A DNA stretch of 33,608 nucleotides from a virus: positions 1 to 33,608 of IMG/VR virus record IMGVR_UViG_3300025864_000010; one strand, 5' to 3'. Made by a program: the position numbers and the translations under genes. Positions 1-7,977 of this stretch are shown piece by piece. How positions within the stretch are numbered: position 1 is the first letter of the stretch; each line of letters starts with the position of its first letter. Below the pieces are notes generated by a model. The model saw only the letters and a list, made by a program, of their open reading frames with translations. It did not search any database and was not told where the DNA came from.

Positions 1-127
1 CTTGCGACTACACAGTCTGAACTGTCATTCAACAAGTTTTATCATGCATCGTATCGCCTGTTATTTAATTCACTCAAAAAGAGATACTCGAGTCTTGATT
101 ATGATGTTATAAAGGATATCCTATCTC
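1..127. repeat. Terminal direct repeat, left copy (circular overlap)
   Basis: These 127 bases are identical to 33482-33608 at the other end of the window. A coding frame continues smoothly through the joint (the ORF starting at 33443 is in frame with the ORF ending at 717), so the contig represents a circle or a circularly permuted molecule of 33,481 bp. The length 127 equals a commonly used maximum assembly k-mer, which makes an assembly overlap more likely than a biological terminal repeat. Confidence 0.95.
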
Positions 128-717
128 TCACATATGTAATGATCTGGAATCATCGAGATGGCCTAGACATCAATTCAAACATATACAACTACTGTTACAC
201 AATTATGTGCAATAATGCTAAATATTATCTTAGAAATGTTGATTACAAAACACTTAATATTGATACTATATTTGAAAAAGATATATCTTATCTTGAACCT
301 GATTATCTTGATGATGAAGAGAACTTGATAAGACTCAATACAATAAATCACATACTCAAAACAATGACGCATAAAGATAAAGATATATACATTGATAACC
401 TTATCAACGGGTTGACTAATGCTGAGTTATGTGATAAATACAATCTATCATTGCCAAGAATAAAGAACATCAATAGGCGAGGAATACAATATATCAGGAA
501 AGAGGCTATAAAAATACTTTATCCTAAATTATTTGAAATGAAATACAAACAAAAAAATACAGAACATGTACGTACTCATCATGAAAAAATATCTGAAGGG
601 TGCAAACAACATTATAAAAAATATCCTCGAACAAAACTACACTCACAACATATAACAGAATCGCGTAAAAGAAACAAAGAATTGAAAAAAAGACAAGAAC
701 ATGGCGAACTACCCTGA
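1..717 (+). CDS. ECF-like RNA polymerase sigma factor (3' part; gene starts at 33443 across the joint)
   Basis: Position 1 is the first base of codon 14 of a 251-aa protein whose ATG is at 33443. Without the joint the first ATG would be at 139, which would cut off most of sigma region 2. The protein is helical. An N-terminal segment resembling region 2 (about residues 15-95, with a YVMIWNH stretch) is followed by an acidic linker. A region-4-like helix-turn-helix comes next, around the words NGLTNAELCDKYNLS and IKNINRRGIQYIRKE. The last 55 or so residues are strongly basic, with repeated SE/ES-K-R patterns that faintly recall NUMOD3 modules. Probable role: directing host RNA polymerase to phage promoters, perhaps the TGAATATATAA sites seen across the genome. 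The ending TGA overlaps a small ORF at 701. Sigma assignment is by fold pattern only. Confidence 0.75.
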   Translation, partial: LATTQSELSFNKFYHASYRLLFNSLKKRYSSLDYDVIKDILSLTYVMIWNHRDGLDINSNIYNYCYTIMCNNAKYYLRNVDYKTLNIDTIFEKDISYLEPDYLDDEENLIRLNTINHILKTMTHKDKDIYIDNLINGLTNAELCDKYNLSLPRIKNINRRGIQYIRKEAIKILYPKLFEMKYKQKNTEHVRTHHEKISEGCKQHYKKYPRTKLHSQHITESRKRNKELKKRQEHGELP

Positions 718-832
718 ATATATCGAAATCAAGTTGAAGAAACTTTATACTCATATCATAAGAGATAGAGTTAAAATGTTGTTATATTTAATGTGTATAT
801 ATAAAATAAATAAAGACAATGACAAAAAATAA
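701..832 (+). CDS. Small overlapping ORF, 43 aa, unknown
   Basis: ATG at 701 lies 17 bases before the end of the sigma-like gene, and the frame ends with TAA at 832, overlapping the start of the next small ORF (819). The product is basic and rich in Lys and Tyr, with a hydrophobic middle (VKMLLYLMCIY). A promoter-like motif at 794-806 lies inside it. The overlapping-start layout is typical of phages, but the reading frame could also be chance in AT-rich DNA. Confidence 0.35.
   Translation: MANYPEYIEIKLKKLYTHIIRDRVKMLLYLMCIYKINKDNDKK
794..806 (+). promoter_or_regulatory. Promoter-like motif TGTATATATAAAA
   Basis: A variant of the genome-wide TGAATATATAAWA motif, 12 bases before the ATG at 819. 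It would drive the small ORF and the phosphoesterase behind it. Confidence 0.45.
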
Positions 833-962
833 ACAAGAAACAGACCTCGATAAACTAATTCGTGAGGTTGAAGAAGAAATTGTTCATTTAGACGAAGAAC
901 TCGCCAAAATGAATGAAACTAAAATTACTAAAAATATAAATGACGAAAAAACCCAAGAGTAA
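819..962 (+). CDS. Small acidic coiled-coil ORF, 47 aa
   Basis: ATG at 819 to TAA at 962. The product is highly charged, with a Glu-rich helical heptad pattern (LIREVEEEIVHLDEELAKM) suggesting a short coiled coil. It follows a promoter-like motif by 12 bases and overlaps the phosphoesterase start (940) by 23 bases, suggesting translational coupling. Function unknown. Confidence 0.6.
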   Translation: MTKNKQETDLDKLIREVEEEIVHLDEELAKMNETKITKNINDEKTQE

Positions 963-1611
963 TGTCCTATGTATAGCAGACTTACACTCACCTTTTACAC
1001 GAAAAAATTACTTAGAACATTGCATAGAAACAAAAAAGAAATATAAATGCACCAAAATAATATTTACGGGAGATATACTTGATAACCACGCAGCATCATA
1101 CTTTGAAACAAATCCAAACGGATATTCTGCAGGGGATGAATTGCAACAAGCAATAGATAATCTGAAGCCTTGGATAAAAGCTTTTCCTGAAGCAATCATA
1201 ACAATAGGAAATCATGATAGACTTATAGCAAGAAAAGCATTTTCTTCAGGATTACCAAAGCAATGGATAAAAACCTATAATGAAGTACTTAATGCGCCAA
1301 AATGGAGATTTGAAACAGAAACAATAATTGACAAAGTTCTTTATTTTCATGGAGAAGGCGGAGCAGATTTAAGAGCAGCAATGTTAAATAGACGACAAAG
1401 TATAGTGATCGGGCATTTTCATACAAAGGCTGAAATCATTTACAACGCATCATCAATTGATTTGTTATTCGGTATGTGCGTATCGTCAGGAATAGATGAC
1501 AAATCATATGCTATGGAATATGCTAAATTCAATGTTAAGAAATCAATAGTAGCATGTGGAGTAGTGCTTGAAGGCAAGATACCAATTATTATACCCATGA
1601 ACTTAAATTAA
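940..1611 (+). CDS. Calcineurin-like metallophosphoesterase
   Basis: A 223-aa protein with the full set of metallophosphoesterase motifs in order: ADLH (residues 13-16), GDxxDNH (44-50), GNHDR (90-94), a lone His in the YFHGEG stretch (137) and GHFH (158-161). These bind two metal ions and hydrolyse phosphoester bonds in nucleotides, nucleic acids or phosphoproteins. The substrate cannot be read from sequence. Phage members of this family are often found near replication or regulatory genes; here it stands between two sigma-like genes. The start at 940 overlaps the previous small ORF. Confidence 0.88.
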   Translation: MTKKPKSNVLCIADLHSPFTRKNYLEHCIETKKKYKCTKIIFTGDILDNHAASYFETNPNGYSAGDELQQAIDNLKPWIKAFPEAIITIGNHDRLIARKAFSSGLPKQWIKTYNEVLNAPKWRFETETIIDKVLYFHGEGGADLRAAMLNRRQSIVIGHFHTKAEIIYNASSIDLLFGMCVSSGIDDKSYAMEYAKFNVKKSIVACGVVLEGKIPIIIPMNLN

Positions 1612-1618
1612 ATAACAT

Positions 1619-2236
1619 ATGACTCAACTTGATAAGAAACAAATCGTACTTGATGATATATCAAAAAACTATAATTTGATTTACAGTAAGTACAAACCCT
1701 ATTATTGTCGCAATTATCACACGGTAGATTTTGACACTTACAATGAGATGATAACGTCCAAAATAATCATGCCCATTCTTGAACGATTAGAACAAGACAC
1801 AGGGCGTTACACTATAGATTTTTATTACGCAATGTTCGAGACTAACAAACTTAAAGAATATATACTTTCAGCAGTCTACATAAAATTGCGATTTCCAAAT
1901 AGAGAACGTCAACACTCTGTGCAGTTTAATGGAGATCTCTACAAATATGATAGCATTGAAGATGAAGCAGATATAGAGAAAGAGAACTTTAAAGACGTAG
2001 TCATAACAGAACTTTACGACATGCTAAGACCAGAACGAGCAAAAACGATATTCGGTGAAAAGAATTACAAATATTTTATAGACATAATACATTTGTATCT
2101 TGAAAATCCAGACATAACATACAAAGACATAGAATTGAAATACACTCAGAAATCAATGCATTATTTTTATTACAAGGCGTGGTGCTTAATACGCTTAGAA
2201 TTAGAAAGTAAAGGATTGTATACATCAAAGAAGTAA
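1619..2236 (+). CDS. Second sigma-factor-like protein
   Basis: A 205-aa helical protein with the same overall plan as the sigma-like gene across the joint. An N-terminal helical region rich in Tyr and Asn (residues 10-95) is followed by an acidic linker (about 110-125, SIEDEADIEKENF). A C-terminal helical part ends in a putative region-4-like HTH (DITYKDIELKYTQKSMHYFYYKAWCLIRLELE). Similarity is weak, so it could be a divergent sigma factor or another transcription factor. It starts seven bases after the phosphoesterase and lies just ahead of the terminase block, a common site for late-gene activators. Confidence 0.5.
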   Translation: MTQLDKKQIVLDDISKNYNLIYSKYKPYYCRNYHTVDFDTYNEMITSKIIMPILERLEQDTGRYTIDFYYAMFETNKLKEYILSAVYIKLRFPNRERQHSVQFNGDLYKYDSIEDEADIEKENFKDVVITELYDMLRPERAKTIFGEKNYKYFIDIIHLYLENPDITYKDIELKYTQKSMHYFYYKAWCLIRLELESKGLYTSKK

Positions 2237-2243
2237 CAAAAAT

Positions 2244-2260
2244 GAAGAATATATATTATA
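2244..2260 (+). promoter_or_regulatory. Promoter-like motif GAAGAATATATATTATA
   Basis: A member of the (T)GAATATATA family, 18 bases before the ATG at 2279 and right after the second sigma-like gene. It is well placed to start transcription of the late structural block. Confidence 0.5.
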
Positions 2261-2278
2261 AATCAAATAACAATAATT

Positions 2279-2470
2279 ATGAAAAAGACACTTAAATTCC
2301 TCTGGAAGGCACTTAAATTCCTTATAGTTCTTCCATTCACAATCTTAGCAACTATATTGACATTTATAGGTATACTATTATTCGGTATCGCTTATGTAAT
2401 CAAAGACTATAACACAGCAAAATTACTAGTGACTGAAGCATATAAGAAAATGAAAGCACCAAAAGTATAA
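2279..2470 (+). CDS. Small membrane protein, 63 aa
   Basis: A short basic N-terminus (MKKTLKFLWKALKF) is followed by a long hydrophobic stretch (about residues 14-42), broken near TFIG, so one long or two short membrane helices are possible. A basic C-terminal tail follows. It sits behind its own promoter-like motif, ahead of the terminase genes. Role unknown; it is not next to the lysis genes. Confidence 0.6.
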   Translation: MKKTLKFLWKALKFLIVLPFTILATILTFIGILLFGIAYVIKDYNTAKLLVTEAYKKMKAPKV

Positions 2471-2500
2471 AACTTTTTATTTGAAAATAATGTTAACGAG

Positions 2501-3067
2501 ATGGATATATTTAATACAAAAGAAATAATCTACAATTATATTACCACAAATATAGTTAATAATAAGCAATATGTGGGCATGCACTGCACATCAAATATAG
2601 ATGATGGATATTTAGGTAGTGGCACATTATTATGGAAATCTATAAAAAAATACGGAAAGGATAAATTCGTAAGGAAAATACTTTGTGATTGTGACAGAAA
2701 AGAAGAAGCACATTTAAATGAAGCAAAATATATTATAGAGTTTAAAACACTTGCTCCCAATGGATATAATTTAAGACCAGACGGTGGAGGTATTAGTCAA
2801 TATGGATTAAAACACTTAATAAAAATAGAAGAATCAATAATTAGACAAGAAGAATTATTTAAACATTGTCCGGAAGTATTAGAAAAATTAAAACAAGATT
2901 TTATAGAATTTAGAATAATGCCGAAAGAAGAATGGGGAACAGAAAAATATAATAACTTTATGCTATCATTTGGTTGGAATAAATCTACAAATAGTTTTAG
3001 TAATGAAAGACTTATATGGAAATTAATAGAAAATGAATATGAAAAAAGGAAACAAAAAGCGCAATGA
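2501..3067 (+). CDS. GIY-YIG homing endonuclease (copy 1)
   Basis: A 188-aa protein. The N-terminal GIY-YIG nuclease domain (about residues 10-95) has the first motif as YNYI and the second as KQYVG. It also has a GSGTLLWKSIKKYG segment, a conserved Glu-Ala before the Tyr-Ile helix, and the APNGYNLRPDGGG ending typical of free-standing phage GIY-YIG genes. The C-terminal 90 residues are helical and charged, presumably for DNA binding, without visible NUMOD3 repeats. The gene overlaps the following terminase small subunit start by about 30 bases, as expected of a selfish gene inserted beside a conserved gene. Confidence 0.85.
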   Translation: MDIFNTKEIIYNYITTNIVNNKQYVGMHCTSNIDDGYLGSGTLLWKSIKKYGKDKFVRKILCDCDRKEEAHLNEAKYIIEFKTLAPNGYNLRPDGGGISQYGLKHLIKIEESIIRQEELFKHCPEVLEKLKQDFIEFRIMPKEEWGTEKYNNFMLSFGWNKSTNSFSNERLIWKLIENEYEKRKQKAQ

Positions 3068-3452
3068 CGCTCAATTAGCATATGATAGAGAATATGCTAT
3101 ATACTATTGGAGTAAAGGATATACATTAATGGATATTGCTATTATGTTAACGAAAGACCATGTTGATAGAGGAGAGGAGTATTCAATAACTTACGGACAA
3201 GTTAGACATGATATTCAAGATATCATTAAAGACTCAAAAAAATCAAGAGAAGATAGTGGAGTATCAGAACTTGAAGAGTTAGTTCAACGAAGTAATTTCT
3301 TATATAAAGAAGCGTGTACACAACAACGAATTACAGGATCACCTTTATTTATGAGCATAGCGTCAAAACAGATTGACCAACTTGCGAAATTAAAAGGATT
3401 AGCGCCTGACAAGGTTGAGATAGAACTTAAATACGACATAACTATTGACTAA
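3039..3452 (+). CDS. Terminase small subunit (putative)
   Basis: A 137-aa protein if started at 3039 (another ATG lies two codons earlier at 3033). It has a basic N-terminus (MKKGNKKRND), an HTH-like segment (GYTLMDIAIML ... YGQVRHDIQDI, residues 28-65) and a helical C-terminal half suited to oligomerisation. It directly precedes the large terminase with a one-base overlap (TAATG). Small terminases recognise the packaging site and load the large subunit. The 3039 start is favoured because the 244-aa minus-strand protein ending at 28966 begins with a very similar MKKGDKKRDE and a related HTH. Confidence 0.72.
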   Translation: MKKGNKKRNDAQLAYDREYAIYYWSKGYTLMDIAIMLTKDHVDRGEEYSITYGQVRHDIQDIIKDSKKSREDSGVSELEELVQRSNFLYKEACTQQRITGSPLFMSIASKQIDQLAKLKGLAPDKVEIELKYDITID

Positions 3453-4819
3453 TGGAAAAGACTGCACATATAAAAATCACCGGACTTACATTTCGTCAAA
3501 AGGAAATTATTAACGATATCATCAATACTTCTACTGATAAAGTTAAGTATCATATTATACGAGCATCTCGTAAGTCTGGCAAATCTTACTTAATGGAGCA
3601 TTTATTATTTTTTGATATGGTAAAACATCCAAAATATGAAATTGGATTTATGTCTGCCACATGGAATATCACAATGTCTTTCTTTAGAGATTTCTTAAAG
3701 ATTGTTCCGCCTCAACTTCTTAAGAAAGTTAATACCGGTTCACGTATAGAATTCACTAATGGATCTACTGTAGACTTTTATTCTGCAAATTCTTCAATCA
3801 CACCCGTTAACAGGTCATTTAATGAATTGTTTATGGACGAATTTGGGCTTTACAGAAAAGATGTTTGGGATTATCTTAAACCTACAATCATGGCAAAACC
3901 TAATGCTAAAGTAATCGTAGCATCAACACCTCGAGGCAAGAACGCTTTTTATGATATGTGTCAACTTGGCATGAGAGGTGAAGCAAGACACAAAGAATAC
4001 AGAATGCACTGGCGAGACAACCCACTTATACACGAAGAAGATGTTGAAGATGCTCGTAAAACAATGTCGACACAACTATACGAACAAGAATTCGAATGTG
4101 TATTCTCAGACTCGATGTCAGGAGTGTTCGGCAAGTTCGGAATGGTTCAGACGGTTAAAGATTGGACAGGACCACAAGCAAATATGTATTACTTCTATGG
4201 AGTCGACGTTGCCGGTGCAGGTTCAGACAAAACAGTGATCACTATTATAGATTCATCTGGAAGAGTATGTCTCATATATGAATGTAAATCAGATGACTTA
4301 GTAATACAAGGTGAAGAAATATATCAGCAAGTTCATAAGTATAACGCAATTGGATATGTTGAAAGAAACGGAATAGGTGCTGGATTAGCAGATATACTTA
4401 AAAACAAAGGATTAAATATATCATATTGGAACACAAGTAACGAATCGAAACAACGAATAGTCACTGGATTGATTATGAGTATCAACACTGGAACTGTTCA
4501 ACTTCCAACAACTTCTTTGTGTAATGAATTAGAAAATGAGTTAAGCAACTATAGCAGCAAAAGAACTCACTCCGGACTACTTACATATAATGGTGAAGAC
4601 GGTGTGCATGATGACTATGTTATATCATTGATGTTAGCAAATGAAATGTTCAGAATGTCCGGACTTCAAACTGCTGTAGGAAACTCATCTGAAGTACGCA
4701 AAAGCAAGACATATAGCGCTGAAGAAATCGCTGAGAGAGAATGGAAAAGAATGAGTAGTTTATCAAATCATTCTGGAGGTGCTTATAATAGTTGGGCGGA
4801 TAAAATTAAATATAAATAA
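3452..4819 (+). CDS. terL: Terminase large subunit (TerL)
   Basis: A 455-aa packaging motor. The ATPase has a Walker A-like RASRKSGKSY (residues 37-46), a Walker B with LFMDEF near 126-131 and a coupling motif VASTPRG near 155-161. The C-terminal RNase H-like nuclease shows the three acidic positions: GVDVAGAGSDK near 250, YVERNGIG near 297 and HDDYV near 386. Length is typical for the family. It pumps DNA into the prohead and cuts concatemers. It is coupled to the small subunit by a one-base overlap, and is followed after two bases by a homing endonuclease gene. Confidence 0.95.
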   Translation: MEKTAHIKITGLTFRQKEIINDIINTSTDKVKYHIIRASRKSGKSYLMEHLLFFDMVKHPKYEIGFMSATWNITMSFFRDFLKIVPPQLLKKVNTGSRIEFTNGSTVDFYSANSSITPVNRSFNELFMDEFGLYRKDVWDYLKPTIMAKPNAKVIVASTPRGKNAFYDMCQLGMRGEARHKEYRMHWRDNPLIHEEDVEDARKTMSTQLYEQEFECVFSDSMSGVFGKFGMVQTVKDWTGPQANMYYFYGVDVAGAGSDKTVITIIDSSGRVCLIYECKSDDLVIQGEEIYQQVHKYNAIGYVERNGIGAGLADILKNKGLNISYWNTSNESKQRIVTGLIMSINTGTVQLPTTSLCNELENELSNYSSKRTHSGLLTYNGEDGVHDDYVISLMLANEMFRMSGLQTAVGNSSEVRKSKTYSAEEIAEREWKRMSSLSNHSGGAYNSWADKIKYK

Positions 4820-4821
4820 TT

Positions 4822-5367
4822 ATGAATAGATATTATTACATATATCAGGTTATAAACTTACTTACTGATAAACAATATGTTGGAAGTAGAATGTATGATC
4901 GAGAAATAAAAGGCCAAGCATACATGGGTTCGAGTAAATTGCTTAAAGTTGATATCAGTTTATTTGGGATTGAAAACTTTGATAAAGTTAAACTTGAAGA
5001 AAATATACTCTTTGTAAATAGTAAAGAAACTGAAGAACGTGAAAGTTATTATATCCATCATTATAATACATTAAATCCCAATGGATATAATTTACACGAT
5101 CCTAAAGGAGGATGGTCCACTGTAGGTATGAGATATAAACAGAAAAATCCTCACGGTCCTATGTCTAAAGAAAACAAACAGGGCAGAATAGGCAAAAGAA
5201 AACCTTATAAAATAAGATCATCCGAACATTGTAAAAATATTAGTATTGGAAGAATTGGTAAAAAACATCCTAATGTTTGTAAAGAAAAAACTTGTCCATA
5301 TTGTGGTTTGGTTGGAAAGGGATCCAATATGACAAGATATCATTTTGATAAATGTAAATTAAAATAA
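4822..5367 (+). CDS. GIY-YIG homing endonuclease (copy 2) with C-terminal zinc finger
   Basis: A 181-aa protein. The GIY-YIG domain (residues 1-100) begins YYYIYQVIN and has KQYVG, a YMGSSK segment and the LNPNGYNLHDPKGG ending. It is followed by NUMOD3-like basic repeats (MSKENKQGRIGKRK, SSEHCKNISIGRIGKKH) and a C-terminal C-x2-C-x12-H-x3-C zinc finger (CPYC...H...C). It is a close paralogue of copy 3 at 10820. It sits directly after terL with no gap for a promoter. Confidence 0.9.
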   Translation: MNRYYYIYQVINLLTDKQYVGSRMYDREIKGQAYMGSSKLLKVDISLFGIENFDKVKLEENILFVNSKETEERESYYIHHYNTLNPNGYNLHDPKGGWSTVGMRYKQKNPHGPMSKENKQGRIGKRKPYKIRSSEHCKNISIGRIGKKHPNVCKEKTCPYCGLVGKGSNMTRYHFDKCKLK

Positions 5368-5375
5368 TTTTTATT

Positions 5376-6212
5376 ATGTATTTTATAAACATAAATGATA
5401 CAAAATATAAATGCAAAGACAATTTGTCTGAGTTCTCATTAGATTCTTCACGTTTTTTATTTGAATTATTAGAGGATTTTCATAATTCAAAAGATAAAGA
5501 AATCAAACAAGAGATTGTCGCGTACGTATCACAAGTTCCCATACCTCTTATACTCTCTATGGAAGAACAGTACTTAGATTTAATAATCTCAAAGCTCAAT
5601 ATAACACAAATAGACCTAAGTTATGCGTTTCGTATCAAAGGAAAGCTCTATAAAATGATAGATTTAGACAATATGGATGTAGAAACGTTTGGAATGCTCG
5701 AATTCTGGAAACTGAACTCCAAAAATATCCACGATGACATGCACCAACTTATCAATATTCTGTTCCGAGAAGTTATAACTCATCGACATAAAATATATTA
5801 TAAGAATATATGGAATCGTTTTCTTTATAAGAACATTGTTCCTTTAAAGCTTAAGATATGGACATTTACAGACCAGGAGCCTGAAAACAGCGAGCTTTTC
5901 AAACAAACATTAGATGGTGCTCTTGCTTTTAGTATAATGAACACGTATAATGAATGGGAAACAAAGTTAAAGAAGAGATACAAAACATTGTGGCCTGAAC
6001 GAGTTATAGATGATGAAGAAGGGATTGAAGAGTACAAGCCAAGTGCACTCGAACGCTTTGGAATGTACGGACAGATAGCTAGCATATCAAGTTCGCTAGA
6101 CGAACGCAATTCCTGGAGAACAAAACCTTTAACAGAACTTTTAAAATATCTAGTATTTCTTATGATAAAGTATAAAGACGACGAAATGAAACAACAAAAA
6201 AATAGTAAATAA
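5376..6212 (+). CDS. Probable tail assembly chaperone (by position)
   Basis: A 278-aa, mostly helical, acidic protein without a motif I can name. It ends one base before the tape measure gene starts, the place where long-tailed phages encode tail assembly chaperones. No second overlapping frame for a programmed frameshift is evident. Gene order and helical content are the only arguments, so the role is an inference. Confidence 0.45.
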   Translation: MYFININDTKYKCKDNLSEFSLDSSRFLFELLEDFHNSKDKEIKQEIVAYVSQVPIPLILSMEEQYLDLIISKLNITQIDLSYAFRIKGKLYKMIDLDNMDVETFGMLEFWKLNSKNIHDDMHQLINILFREVITHRHKIYYKNIWNRFLYKNIVPLKLKIWTFTDQEPENSELFKQTLDGALAFSIMNTYNEWETKLKKRYKTLWPERVIDDEEGIEEYKPSALERFGMYGQIASISSSLDERNSWRTKPLTELLKYLVFLMIKYKDDEMKQQKNSK

Positions 6213-6213
6213 C

Positions 6214-7959
6214 ATGGATGAGATAAAAATTCCTGTAAACGTCGAATATAAAGTAACAGGTGGTGAACAAGCTTCCAAAACTCTTGATGATGTAAAAACA
6301 AAATCAAAAGAAGGAACTACTGAATTTGGAACTCAAAACACTGCAATGGGTAAGTTTTGGTCCAATATGAAGAAGGGTGCTTCTGAAGGTGCTAAGCAAC
6401 TTATGTCATTTAACGGTTTACTCGGTGCCCTTGCATTAGGAAGCCTGGCTGGAATTGCTATGAAAGTATTACAAATCTTTTTGAAGTTTGAAGCAGTACA
6501 AAAAATAATAAGTAATATAACAGATGCTATAGGATTAACTTCTAATGCTTTCGACAAAGAAACAAAACTTATAGAAAGACAAAATGAAGTAATAAATACT
6601 TCTATAGATTATCAATATAATTTAGCGAAGGCTAAAGGATTAACCAATGAACAAGAACTTGCATGGATACAAAAAATTGAAGGAATCCATATACAACAAG
6701 CTCAAGATGAAATAGACCGGCTTAAAAAAGAAGATTTAATCAAAAAGATTACATGGAAATCTTGGGTAATCGCTGCGGTATTTAACGCTAATGCAGGTGC
6801 TGCTGCTAATGCAACTGCAAATATGGTTAAATCCGAATCCGATAAAGCATATTCAGATGAAACTATAGGTCTTATAAATAAACAGGAAGATGCAATTAAA
6901 AAGTCTCAGAATATAATTGCGGTAACGACTATAACAACACATGGCAAAACTGATGCAGAATTAATTAAGAACGCTGAAGAAGTTCAAAAGAAATTCGAAG
7001 CAATGGTTGCAATAGGCCAAAAACGTGAAGCTGAAATAATGAAGAAGGCTTACGAAGATGGAATTAAAAGACGCGAAGACTACGATAAATTCATATCAAA
7101 TATAATAACATCTGCATTTGATAAAGCAGACCAAGCACAAATAGACCATAATAATAAAATGTATGGCTATAATATACTTCAAAAAGAACGTGGCTTAATA
7201 ACAGAAACTGAGTTTCTTGATAATCAATATAAACTTGATATTGAGGCAGCAGAAAGAGCAGGTAGAGAAACATATTCAATTACTGCAAAATATGAAGAAG
7301 ATAAAAAACAATTAAAGATAAATAAAGCAGTAGAAATACTAAATGAAATTGATAAGTTTCAAAAACTAGCGGCTGATTTAGCAAGTGCTTTATACGATAG
7401 ACAGTTAAACGATTTCGAAAATGCTAAAAATGCAGAATTATTAGCTGCTGGGGATAATGAAAAATTAAAAGAGCAGATTAATATAAAATATGCTGCTAAA
7501 GAAGCAGAAGTAAAAACCAAGCAAGCAAAAATGGATAAGGCATCGGCGCTTTTTAGTATTGGGTTACAAACAGCAATGGGTATTATGAAAGCTATGTCTG
7601 AGTTCTTTATAACAGGTGGTCTTCCGTGGACTGTTATAATTGGGGCTGCGGGAGCACTTCAAGCAGCTGCAGTACTTGCAAAACCTATACCCAAGTTTGC
7701 TACAGGAACTCAAAACGCTCCAGCAGGTATGGCTATGGTTGGCGAACAAGGTCCAGAAATGGTTCAATTCGGTGGTGGTGAAAAAGTGTACACAAATTCA
7801 CAAACAAAAAATATGATGGGTGGCATATCAAAAGAAATGGCAGATTATATAATTGCAGGCATAAATAACAAATTAGTTTATATAGATGAAACTGGTAGTT
7901 ATAAAGCTTTACAATTAGGTCGCAAAGTTGAAATGCAAACAGAACGTTTCAAAAAATAA
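6214..7959 (+). CDS. Tape measure protein
   Basis: A 581-aa protein that sets tail length. The N-terminus is polar. A hydrophobic Ala/Gly/Leu segment follows at about residues 66-90 (MSFNGLLGALALGSLAGIA). Long Lys/Glu/Ala-rich coiled-coil regions fill about 110-450. A second hydrophobic region lies near 450-490 (GGLPWTVIIGAAGALQAAAVLA). The conserved tape-measure ending is PKFATGT...GMAMVGEQGPEMVQFGGGEKVYTNSQT (about 493-528). At roughly 1.5 angstrom per residue a tail of about 85-90 nm would be expected. Its place ahead of the capsid genes is unusual. Confidence 0.88.
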   Translation: MDEIKIPVNVEYKVTGGEQASKTLDDVKTKSKEGTTEFGTQNTAMGKFWSNMKKGASEGAKQLMSFNGLLGALALGSLAGIAMKVLQIFLKFEAVQKIISNITDAIGLTSNAFDKETKLIERQNEVINTSIDYQYNLAKAKGLTNEQELAWIQKIEGIHIQQAQDEIDRLKKEDLIKKITWKSWVIAAVFNANAGAAANATANMVKSESDKAYSDETIGLINKQEDAIKKSQNIIAVTTITTHGKTDAELIKNAEEVQKKFEAMVAIGQKREAEIMKKAYEDGIKRREDYDKFISNIITSAFDKADQAQIDHNNKMYGYNILQKERGLITETEFLDNQYKLDIEAAERAGRETYSITAKYEEDKKQLKINKAVEILNEIDKFQKLAADLASALYDRQLNDFENAKNAELLAAGDNEKLKEQINIKYAAKEAEVKTKQAKMDKASALFSIGLQTAMGIMKAMSEFFITGGLPWTVIIGAAGALQAAAVLAKPIPKFATGTQNAPAGMAMVGEQGPEMVQFGGGEKVYTNSQTKNMMGGISKEMADYIIAGINNKLVYIDETGSYKALQLGRKVEMQTERFKK

Positions 7960-7977
7960 TATAAAATAACAAACATT

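Noticed and set aside
3978-4238. 86-aa plus-strand ORF inside terL
   Set aside because: Out of frame with a strongly supported terminase and without start context or recognisable sequence.
5825-6307. 160-aa minus-strand ORF opposite the chaperone-position gene
   Set aside because: Overlaps two coupled plus-strand genes, and its composition (Phe/Leu/Ser-rich) is typical of antisense reading.
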